A DNA stretch of 62,000 bases from Zygnema cylindricum (Eukaryota; Streptophyta; Zygnematophyceae; Zygnematales; Zygnemataceae). The stretch is taken from NCBI GenBank assembly GCA_037447655.1, contig JBBHKE010001643.1, forward strand, positions 1 to 62,000. Reading direction: 5' to 3'. Positions 23,491-31,834 of the stretch are shown here, piece after piece. Within the stretch, counting starts at the first letter, position 1. The number at the start of each line of letters is the position of its first letter. The notes below the pieces were generated by a model. That model was not told where the DNA came from. It saw only the letters and a program-made list of their open reading frames with translations, and did no database searches. Position numbers and translations under genes: made by a program.

Positions 23491-24010
23491 TTAGACGAGG
23501 ATTATACCAACTACCGAATTCCATATCCACCTGGAGTTTAGCAGATCTTGTACCCGTTTCACAACTTTCTCATACTCATCGGGTAGTTTCATGAGTAAGC
23601 AGTGAACCTTTGCCTTCTCGGTTTCTGCTTTTACGGCACACTCTAAATTCATGAAAATTATAGCTAGCTCATTGCAGAAATCAAGCATCTTCTCTCCTTT
23701 GTGAAAGTATCCATTGATCTTTTGCTTTGCCAGCTTTTGTTCTTGAATCCTACCGCTCCGGTTCATATCTATAAGCGCATCCCACAGACCGGATGCCCTT
23801 TTTACATGCGAATAAGACATGCGAGTCCTTGTGTGAGATGACGGGGGATAAAGTGTTTGGCCGCCATGTTGTTGTAGTCCCAAGTATCGATGTCATTCTC
23901 CTTATTCCTCGGAGTAGGAGACATGAAAACATAACCCGTTGCTATAGGTGTGGTTTTCTCTTTTTCTTTCCCCTTTTCCAACACGATGCTTTCTTCGTCT
24001 TCTGAGTCCT
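23491..24010 (-). pseudogene. copia Gag N-terminal part
   Basis: Two overlapping frames (24010-23802 and 23883-23491) together read SPTPRNKENDIDTWDYNNMA, then a frameshift and ASGLWDALIDMNRSGRIQEQ, HKGEKMLDFCNELAII and KLPDEYEKVVKRV, the copia Gag (UBN2-like) helical fold. The 5' end is fused at 24010 to module C of the gypsy element, leaving a run-on frame through the junction. Confidence 0.65.
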
Positions 24011-24222
24011 TGTCGAGCCCATGGCTGTGATGCGTCATGCAAGAAAAATAATTTATAAATTTGGCGACAAATAACACTCCGCGTGAAGAATTTCATACGT
24101 CAAAATAAAATGATCATCCTGACAACATTAGTGTGGACACATAGATGATAAAAACAATAAAAAGACAGAAAAGCTACCAACCCCGTCTTAGTGTTTGGAC
24201 CGTCATGTCCACTCATGAATCA
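24011..24222 (-). repeat. module C, copy 3
   Basis: Third copy of module C; at its end (GGGCTCGACA, minus strand) it fuses to copia gag instead of to an LTR. Confidence 0.8.
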
Positions 24223-24259
24223 CCCCCCCCCCTTCTTAGGTACATGTCCTAAGAAGCCC

Positions 24260-24764
24260 TCAAAACCGAAGTTGAAACCCCCATTTCACACTCCCCATAA
24301 AACCAAGGTCGGCCAAGTTGGTCGCGACCTGCCCAATCCGTAGGTAAACAGGAAGAATGTCAAGCTCGAGTGCATGCCTCACATAATAAAATGTCTGTAG
24401 TTTCGTAACCAGGGGCACACAAGGGAGAATTAGAACAAATGGGAGGAGAGGGAAAATAAGTGAAATTAAATGTTGGCTCGTCCTCGAGCCCTCGAAGGTG
24501 GCAAGGAGCCACATTAATTTGATTATCTTTGAATCTCTTGCCATCAGCCCCTTCCAAGGTTAACACTCCTTTAGGGGAAACCTCAACCACCTTCAAAATA
24601 ATCCGGCCTGCACAAATATCGAAAGTATTATTTTTCTGCCGCATCCGATAAACAAAATCCTCGGGCTGAAAACGTCGTTGTCGAGGAACATAAGAGCCAC
24701 TCCTACGGTGGGAATACCAAAGTTGATCTCTGTGTTACGCCGCTTGCAAATTGACCATGGCTAT
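24260..24764 (-). pseudogene. integrase C-terminal domain and PHD finger (family 2, main copy)
   Basis: Same text as 19429-20145 (GRIILKVVEVSPKGVLTLEG, APGYETTDILLCEACTRA), but a TGA at 24360 replaces the Trp codon in the finger and the Cys of WFC has become Tyr, so the PHD finger is destroyed here. A one-base deletion near 24770 (CCC to CC) puts this part out of frame with the integrase core. Confidence 0.75.
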
Positions 24765-25690
24765 CGGTATCTCCGATGAAAAACCTGCGCTCGAGCGGTA
24801 ATTAGTTTTTCCACTGTCCCTTTACTATCCATCCCCGGTAAGACAGTGGCTTGGGCCGAGGCAGATCCTGGGAGAATAGGATGCCTGCCAAACAAAATAA
24901 AATAAGGGTTGTGATTGTGGAGAGATACCTGTCTACTAAACCTATAGCCTATAGCAATCCAAGGCACCCTTCGATCCCAATCACCCACATCCTCCTCGAG
25001 TGCATATTTTTGGAGTGCTCTCTTAACTGTTTCGACACAACGTTCCGCTAACCCATCAGCTTGAGGATGATCTCTACTAGTAAGTCGGTGATCAATCAAA
25101 CATTGCTCCATCAAAGTCGAAAAATCCCCAGCAAATTCGGAACCTTGATCAGTTAAAACTTCCGTGGGGGCCCCAAACTGTGCAAGCACTCTCTGTAAAA
25201 AGGCATCGGCCACGGACTTAGACTCTTTCCGAGGTAACACCACGAGCTCAATCCACTTAGAAAAATGCTCTATCATCACAAGCACAAAGCGGTTTCCTCG
25301 TCGACTAGTCGGAAGAGGCCCTAGCAAGTCTAATGACCAACGATAAAACATTCCCCGAATGGGAAGAGAATGTAATTCGGTACCACTTTTCTTGTCAAAT
25401 GCCGCTTTCACTTGATCGCATGTTAAGCATGCTTGAACAACTCGATTCACTTGTGCTGGAATACCATGCCACCAATAAGATGCTGCAACTAAAGAAGCGG
25501 TACGCTTCTGACCGAAATGACCACATTGCTCATGGAGGTTAGTGACTAAAGTTTCTCGATCACCAGGTGGTGGAACTACCTTTCTGACGCCATCCAGCCA
25601 AACCCTTAAGAGAACCCCCCTATCCCAAGTGTAAGCTGACATCCACTGTAAAACTCTAGCTTTCTCGATCCCCTCTAAATGTGGTAAAAT
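24761..25690 (-). CDS. Ty3/gypsy integrase, zinc-binding and catalytic core (fragment of pol)
   Basis: Open for 293 codons from 25642 and extended in frame to about 25690 (HLEGIEKARVLQWMSAY). Zinc domain: His37, His42, Cys72, Cys75 (NLHEQCGHFG...CLTCD). Catalytic triad: Asp105 (SLDLLGPLP), Asp165 (LTDQGSEF) and Glu200 (QADGLAER), about 34 residues apart, as in DDE integrases. Core end GRHPILPG. This is the best-preserved enzyme of the element; it is separated by frameshifts from RNase H upstream and from the PHD end downstream, so it is not expected to be made as a functional enzyme. Confidence 0.85.
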   Translation of the reverse strand: MLPHLEGIEKARVLQWMSAYTWDRGVLLRVWLDGVRKVVPPPGDRETLVTNLHEQCGHFGQKRTASLVAASYWWHGIPAQVNRVVQACLTCDQVKAAFDKKSGTELHSLPIRGMFYRWSLDLLGPLPTSRRGNRFVLVMIEHFSKWIELVVLPRKESKSVADAFLQRVLAQFGAPTEVLTDQGSEFAGDFSTLMEQCLIDHRLTSRDHPQADGLAERCVETVKRALQKYALEEDVGDWDRRVPWIAIGYRFSRQVSLHNHNPYFILFGRHPILPGSASAQATVLPGMDSKGTVEKLITARAQVFHRRYR

Positions 25691-26114
25691 TGACCCATTG
25701 CTGAGTGGATTTCAAGGTGTCTAAATCATCAAAAATGTCAACCCTGCCAGCTGACAATGGGGCTTGCCCTTCCACCTCTGCCCTTAATGCAAAAAGTTCC
25801 CCCTCTTTTCTAGGAAGCAAAGAGAATGTTGTGGCTGCCATAGCCATTCCAACCCCCAAAATAGGATCGTCATCGTACCTTGCTCCTGTTGCATCAACAG
25901 ATGATGGATCAGGGTTTCTGCTAAGACCATCTGCATTACCATGGGTTTCACCGGCTCGGTGAATTATCTCAAAATCATACTCTTGCAATATCAAAGCCCA
26001 TCGAGCAAGTTTCCCTGTAAGCTTACTATTCTCCATTATCCATTTCAAAGGTTGGTGATCGGTGATGAGGGTGAAACGAACGCCATAAAGATATAGTCGG
26101 AAGTGTTAGATCGC
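25656..26114 (-). pseudogene. RNase H C-terminus and linker (family 2)
   Basis: After stops at 26115 and 26106 (codons TAG and TAA where family 1 has TGG and CAA), the frame reads LITDHQPLKWIMENSKLTGK and IIHRAGETHGNADGLSRNPD, the standard C-terminal end of gypsy RNase H (DHxPL, GNxDxLSR). It loses frame near 25690 before the integrase. Confidence 0.75.
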
Positions 26115-27479
26115 CTAAACAGCTGCCAAAAGCTCCCCATGATAACTACTATAAGAGGCCTCCGCCTTATTGTTGCTCCGGCTCGCATAGGCCACCCCGT
26201 ATTCGGCTCCTGAATCATCAAGCTGAGCTAATACGGCCCCTAATCCGAATCTACTCCAATCAGTGTAAAGAATAAATGGTCGAGAATGGTCTGGCATACG
26301 AAGAATCGAACTTTCTTTAAGCGCATTCTTCAAAAATTGGAATGCCTCTTCTTGTTCTTCCTTCCATTGCCACTCTTGATCCTTCCTTAAGAGTAAATTG
26401 AGGGCCTGAGCTCGGCTGCTAAACTCTGGAACAAATCGTCTGTAATAGTTAGCTAACCCCAAAAATGTGCGGAGTGAAGAAACATCTGTAAGAGCTGGCA
26501 ACGCATCCAAGGCGGCGACTTTGACCATATGTGGACCTACAGTCCCAAGGGTAACCTCATGTCCCAAATACAAAATTTTGTCTACCCCGAATATACCTTT
26601 ACCTAGATGACACTTTAAGCCTGCCGCCCTCAGAGCATCAAACACCGTTTGTAAATGAAGGAGGTGATCCTCCAAATTGTTAGAAAAAATGATCACGTCC
26701 TCAATATAACACCGAGCACATTCAATCCCTCGTAAAGCTTCATCCATTACTCGTTGGAACTTTGCGGGTGCATTTTTCAATCCAAAAGGCATATAAAGCC
26801 ACTCGTATAATCTGTTACCGGCCCAAGATGTTGTCCTCTCTCGATGCTTAGGTTCCATAGGCACTTGGTGAAGTCCCTGCTTCAAATCCAAGGTAGAATA
26901 TTTAGTTGCTCCAACCAAAGCATCAAATATTTCTTCAGGAGTGGGAATAGGATACTTGTCCGATATAGCGGCTGCATTTAACATTCTATAGTCTCCACAC
27001 ATTCAGAAGTCTACAATCTTCCTTGTAGAATCTTTTTTCGGAGGCAGTATAGTTGGGGAGGCAAACCCATGAAGACCAATGCTTTCCTGTACTAATCCTA
27101 AATCAACCAAACTTTGGACTTTGTCTTTCACAAATTCTTTCTCCGAGTGGCTCAAAGGATACTGCTTTTGCCACACTGTCGTTGATTCGTCCACTAAATC
27201 AATCCTAAATGGTGTGCTCTTGTAAATCCCAACATTTGAATCAGCCCACGAAAACACATCCCTATTCCGTCCCAATAGATCCACAATTCTAGACTTTTGG
27301 CTCTCCTCTAAACGTTCTCCAATAATCCAATCCATCTTCCTCGGTTCTACAGCTGCAAAACTCTCCGATGGCCTCATCCACTGGGACGGATCAATCTCGT
27401 CCCCCCCCAACCCCTTTGCTCTATCTCCTTCCTGTAACACCCTACTAGACACCCACAAAACATCCTCTACCTTATGCAC
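26115..27479 (-). pseudogene. Ty3/gypsy reverse transcriptase and RNase H (family 2), one stop and a YIED box
   Basis: Two contiguous open blocks in the same frame split by one TGA at 27003 (the Arg codon of FRMCGDYRMLN). Motifs: KQYPLSHSEKEFV, GFASPTILPPKKD, YSTLDLKQGLHQ (first catalytic Asp), LYMPFGLKNAPA, the YxDD box as CYIEDVIIF (Asp to Glu, Tyr99-Asp102 of the second block), FLGLANYYRRFVPEF and RNase H entry ILYTDWSRFGLGAVLAQ. The YIED change should abolish polymerisation; family 1 keeps YIDD. N-terminal linker WMRPSESFAAVEPRKMDW precedes RT as in family 1. Confidence 0.88.
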
Positions 27480-27578
27480 TTGCTTCTCTCGTTCTTTTGG
27501 TCTCCCCTCCTTGGTTTTCTGTTGTTGGATCTTTTGATGAATTTTTCTATCTCTCCCCCCCCCAAGCGCTAGTGTGAC

Positions 27579-28899
27579 CTACATAGCCAGGCGAGCTGGA
27601 GCTTGTAAAAATGAAGTGCGATGCTGGTAAGAAAGCAAAGGACTATGAGATAGTGTGAGACCAACTAACCACTGTAATGCGTGTAAATCTATAGCTTGAC
27701 GTATCAAACGGCAACGGGTGTCAAGGGAGAGATTAGGAGCGGCAGTAGTATTGGTGCGAAAACTCATGGCTCGTTCTCGTTCATTGATATTGGGCACATC
27801 CCATTTCTTTGTATTAGTGTCAAAGATCATGCCAAGGGAACCTAAACGATAAGCATGGCTCCGAGGAAATGAAACCAGAGTGGGAAGTGCGTTTCTTGGT
27901 TGACCAGATTTGTTGCAGTCAAAAAATATTTGTCAGATGTAGAGTGGGAAGTGCGTTTTTTGGTTGACCAGATTTGTTGCAGTCAAAAAATAGTTGTCGA
28001 GATGTAGATGTGACAGGAGTAGCTGTACGGTTTTTTTCTAAAATCTGATCGACGGTGAGGTTTGGCGGACGCTTTTGTAATCCCACGGCGGCCTTTAATA
28101 GTGGAAGAGGAGCAAGATTAGTCCAATATGAGCGAAGACGGAAAGCACGAGACCCCATGTGAGCTGCATCAAATACTAAAGGTTCCCCCAAATAGTGAAT
28201 GGTCTCTTACCAAGCAGTAACTACCTTACTACGTTGATCCGCACCAGGGAAGACATTTTCCAACAAGTATCCCAACGGCTTATGTTGATGTAATTGTAAA
28301 AGGTTGAGGATATAAACCATCTGATAAAATAAACGACTCCGAGTGTCACTATTTCCCCTTCTTTTCCATGCCTGAGAATATCCTTGACAAGGCCAACCAG
28401 CTATCACTAAATCTACCCCCCCCAAATCTCGGATATCTTGTGAAGTAATTAAGTCAACATTTTGTGGGAGTCGATGATGAGATTGTGAAATAGCAGATAC
28501 AGGTAATTAGAGAGGGTACAATCGGTGAAGCTCTAATAGTCGAAATTCACTCGCTACCCAAGGTGAAGATGAAATTTCCACGGCCCAATAACTTCTAATC
28601 TGGTGGTCGTTCATCAATATAGCTTTTAAATCCGTACTAATGCTAGAAAACAAAGAGACTATTGTTAACCCTGTCGGCTCTAGTGTCAAATGAACCACCT
28701 CTCGAGGAAGTGGCGTCAAAATATGCCCTTGAACAAAATGTCGAAATTCGGTTCTTCTTTTGGATACATTTGTCGAACACGGTAATGTCTTCTCATCTAT
28801 CAAAACATTGAACACTTTTTCGTGACCCCGTCTCAAAAAAGCCGCTACCTCCAATCTCCGTTTGTGGGATTCCTCCCACTCAGAGGAGATCGAGAATTG
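27579..28899 (-). pseudogene. DNMT3/DRM-like C5-cytosine methyltransferase domain in gypsy polyprotein
   Basis: In frame with the protease and just after its stop. Motif I: LTIVSLFSSISTDLKAIL then YWAVEIS (about 28640-28690). Motif IV: DLVIAGWPCQGYSQAWKRRG (about 28380-28420) with the catalytic Cys. RLFYQMVYIL follows as in DNMT3 RLFF-type helices; motif VI is GYLLENVFPGADQ; motif VIII is MGSRAFRLRSYWTNLAPL (near 28120-28160); motifs IX/X are NERERAMSF...CRLIRQAIDLHALQW (27579-27780). Stops at 28507 (Q to TAA) and 28207, plus a frameshift at the local duplication near 27880-28010, break it. The enzyme would transfer methyl groups from S-adenosylmethionine to cytosine C5. Its lack of a target-recognition insert agrees with DNMT3/DRM-like rather than DNMT1-like enzymes; subfamily placement is inference. 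Confidence 0.85.
27879..28005. repeat. tandem duplication, about 63 bp, within the methyltransferase region
   Basis: GTGGGAAGTGCGTTT(C/T)TTGG and the following TGACCAGATTTGTTGCAGTC stretch occur twice in a row (from 27879 and from 27943). The duplication shifts the frame between motif VIII and motif IX. Confidence 0.8.
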
Positions 28900-30267
28900 C
28901 TATATAAGAGGGGCAATGTCGGTGGATTCATCCTCCGATTTAATGGAAAATTTAGAAGAATTAATTGAGAAAGCATTGCTAGTGTAGACCGGGTAGCAGC
29001 CTGCCGCCGCAGCCTGGGAATGATGACGTCCCCACAAAGTGAGAGGGACAAAAACGCGGCGAGCGAGTGAAGTTGACAAATCCCGAATGCAGATTTGCTC
29101 GCTCCAAAAATCTACCATGGCTCCCAATTGTGACCATGTATGGGTTCCCAATAAAATTTCAAACAGATTGCCCTCCACCACAAGAAACGGGAGACGAATA
29201 AAAATCTTTTGACCTGCATCATCTCCAAATTCGATATCCATTCCCTTCACCATACCAAACACTGGTTGATTACCACTACTAACCGTGCTTAGGCACACCT
29301 TACTGGAAAATACTTTTGGCCTACAATTGGGTGGCAATTTCTCCAAAGCACTAGTAGAGATAAGGTTAAGAAAGGCCGCAGTATCCACCAAGGTTTGGAG
29401 GAAACCACCCCAACCATTAATCTTAAAGTGTCCGGAAGAGTTACCAATATATGCAACAGCCAAAGAAGAGTAATTCCTATCCGCAATTTGAACCTTCGCC
29501 GAGCTACCAAAACTGGAATCGGAAGATGAAATGGGTGCTCCAAAAGCATCTGTGGATGTCACCTTGCCGGTGAACTTTGATCCTAATGCCGAAATGAGTT
29601 TTTCATCCGAAATTTGATGGGAGTTAGCCAAAGTGCGAACTAACTCTATAGAGTGTGGGATGAGAAGATCCACTAACATGGCGGAAGGTCGAGAAGGTGG
29701 GATGGGCGGATCTGATGTCGAAGTAGGATGAGAATCCACCCGAGTGGTGAGAGGAGTGAAATAGTCGTCCAGTTTGTCTTCAGTGGTCTCTGGTGAGGAG
29801 GAATCAGTGGTTTGATCATTAGAAGTGGTTACCTTTGGTGGAGATGGTGGTGGAGAATCAGCTTTAACCCCTAAACCAACTTTCGTCTTCAAAATGACTT
29901 GTCGAAGGGTAAAAGAAAGAATGTCGGATTGCCTTTTCCTCTCATGATCATTAGTCCTTGCTTGTAACTTGTCTTTCCTTTGATCTTCACTGGTTTTTCT
30001 TAATTGCCTCCTACTCTCTCCTATGCCAACATTAAACAAAATCGGATCACCTGCAAATAATCCACTCATCCGGAAGTGGTCTGAACTCTCCCATCTTTCC
30101 GGATCATCATCTGAATCTGAATCTTCCGTCTGTATAGCTGCCATTTGTTGAGTTAGGTAAGCCAACCGTGCCTCTTTGTCTAATTTCTTGGCCGACTTTG
30201 AAGAAGAAGCACCTTCACTTGTGTTCTCTCTCATCAATGAATCAAGTTTCTGTTTGACTTCCAACAA
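28900..30267 (-). CDS. gypsy protease region of Gag-Pol (fragment of polyprotein)
   Basis: Open for 455 codons. First third: charged, helical, acidic linker (KLDKEARLAYLTQQMAAIQT, DSDSDDDPERWES). Middle: Pro/Ser-rich disordered stretch. From about residue 270: an aspartic-protease domain, FKINGWGGFLQTLVDTAAFL with Asp at about residue 294; the family triad is Asp-Thr-Gly, here Asp-Thr-Ala. LVVEGNLFEILLGTHTW is the C-terminal ILG-type segment. The frame ends in TAG CAA TTC and goes on in frame into the methyltransferase. The first Met is internal: the frame also continues upstream through a stop into Gag, so this is part of one ancestral polyprotein. Confidence 0.75.
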   Translation of the reverse strand: MLEVKQKLDSLMRENTSEGASSSKSAKKLDKEARLAYLTQQMAAIQTEDSDSDDDPERWESSDHFRMSGLFAGDPILFNVGIGESRRQLRKTSEDQRKDKLQARTNDHERKRQSDILSFTLRQVILKTKVGLGVKADSPPPSPPKVTTSNDQTTDSSSPETTEDKLDDYFTPLTTRVDSHPTSTSDPPIPPSRPSAMLVDLLIPHSIELVRTLANSHQISDEKLISALGSKFTGKVTSTDAFGAPISSSDSSFGSSAKVQIADRNYSSLAVAYIGNSSGHFKINGWGGFLQTLVDTAAFLNLISTSALEKLPPNCRPKVFSSKVCLSTVSSGNQPVFGMVKGMDIEFGDDAGQKIFIRLPFLVVEGNLFEILLGTHTWSQLGAMVDFWSEQICIRDLSTSLARRVFVPLTLWGRHHSQAAAAGCYPVYTSNAFSINSSKFSIKSEDESTDIAPLI

Positions 30268-30465
30268 CTCTTTTTGTAATTTCGTCTAAAAAGGAGTTGG
30301 ATTTCCGAATTGTGCCCCCCAAACCGGATCGGGCTCGTTCCTCTCCCCCTCGGGTCGAAACGTCCCACGAGGGAGATAAATTTGACAAAAAGTGGGAATG
30401 CTCATAAATGCTTTCCTTGTAGCAGGATTTGTCTTCACATATTTAAGCAATTCTTTCGGAATCCC

Positions 30466-31410
30466 TTATTTTCGAAAACATTGAGCCGCCGTATGGCTCT
30501 GATATCGACACGCCACGCATGTCGTATTAGGAGTGGAGAACTTTGCCCTCAAATCATCAGGAATGTTTCGATGGTCCAACTGAGGAAGCCTAATTCGACG
30601 AATTCTCTGAAATTCCACCTGCTCTGCATCTGAGGTGTCACCTCCTTTCCTGTTGTCTCGACCTCCACCATCTTCCCCCTTTCTCTGATCACCAACTCCA
30701 CGTGCCACATTCCGAGCATCTCGTTCGGCGTCAATCTTTGCCCTCTTTGCTGCGAACTCAACTGATAAAGGTCTCGGACATTTTTGCCAATCATGTCCAA
30801 CCTCTCCACAATTGTTGCATGAGAATAGGATTTGTCTATCCGCTCCATGAGCTTGCGGATTCGGCTCTGCTACTCCTTTCCCTTTCATTGCTCGTGATAT
30901 AGCAGCATTCAATTCAACATTGGTGACAAAAGGAGTGTTGGATCCAGAAAATGCTTCATCTTTACGAACTTTCACTATCATGGTCCTCTCCTGAGCTTCC
31001 CGATCTGCAAAGTGGTCATGGTATTTTTGAGCAACGGTAGCAAGATCAAAAGCAGTGATAGGAAGACCATTAAGAGCTTTCTGAGCTGTCCAATTTTCTA
31101 AATTTCGGGTCGTCTTTAGGTCAAGGGATTTCGACACCGCGTGTTCAAACTTAGCAATTATCAACGGATTTTTAATATCTTGTTGAGTTCGAACACAAAG
31201 GTTAGCAAGACGGTTGTACATAGTGAGAGGAGTTTTATCAGGCTACCGTTTATATTCATGAAACTCTCTCATGGAGGCCTCATTTCGCTCCGTTTACTGA
31301 GTCTCCCATATACCCAGTAATGTGGTACAAGGTTGGGAATTCGCCTCTCTCCTCGTAGCAGCAATAGCGGCATACTCTGATCTCTTCATCTGGGAGTAAG
31401 CCAATGTCTC
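30466..31410 (-). pseudogene. Gag capsid and two zinc knuckles (family 2)
   Basis: The frame from 31221 (251 codons) reads MYNRLANLCVRTQQDIKNP and LENWTAQKALNGLP, the helical capsid, then CNNCGEVGHDWQKC and CVACRYQSHTAAQC, two C-x2-C-x4-H-x4-C knuckles separated by a basic, Asp/Gly-rich spacer. Upstream (31410-31222) the same frame has MKRSEYAAIAATRREANS with two stops. Downstream, after the stop at 30466, the frame stays aligned with the protease block. Confidence 0.75.
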
Positions 31411-31426
31411 ATCACGTAACTTATCA

Positions 31427-31834
31427 TCAAACGTGTACGTGGCTGAAATAGGGAGGATCGGGTGGCTCCGAAGGACTGTAAGAATCAGCGACCAATGACG
31501 AGGATTTTGGAGAAGGAAGTGATGAAGGGGTGGATGGTAAAGGAGTGGAATGGGATGAAATGGATTTATCTAAAATATTACCTCCATCACCCTGCCGGTG
31601 TAAATGTTCCTCTTCATCACTAGGTGGAGGATGGAAATGAAAAGAGTTAAAGGTAGGGTTGAAGGGTAAACCTCCTGAAAGAAGAAGAGGGGAAATGGGT
31701 GAAGAAGGTGTAGAAGACGAGGTGGAGGAGCTAGAGGGAGAAGGAGGGGAAGGAGAAGGGTTTGTTCTTGTCCGGGGAGTGATAAATGGTATAGCTATAG
31801 GTATGGGTGAGAGTTGGTGCAACCTAATTTCCAA
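31427..31834 (-). pseudogene. Pro/Ser-rich Gag segment after a frameshift (family 2)
   Basis: A 135-codon frame overlaps the end of the 557-codon frame by 40 bases and continues the same kind of sequence (Pro/Ser runs, then FNPTFNSFHFHPPPSDEEEH). It probably belongs to the same Gag head, joined originally in one frame. No domain recognised. Confidence 0.45.

Larger units (their letters stand above)
20276..24010 (-). mobile_element. truncated Ty1/copia element, minus strand
   Basis: Order on the minus strand is Gag, zinc knuckle, protease, integrase, start of RT, then a short purine tract and LTR: the Ty1/copia order with integrase before RT. The right end is cut in gag at 24010 by module C copy 3, so the 5' LTR is missing; most of RT and all of RNase H are missing on the left. 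It is distinct from the intact copia at 40-46 kb. Confidence 0.85.

Noticed and set aside
24011-24222. Module C as a spliced leader
   Set aside because: Junctions lack splice donor/acceptor consensus and the module also continues into the LTR in genomic DNA, so trans-splicing is not supported.
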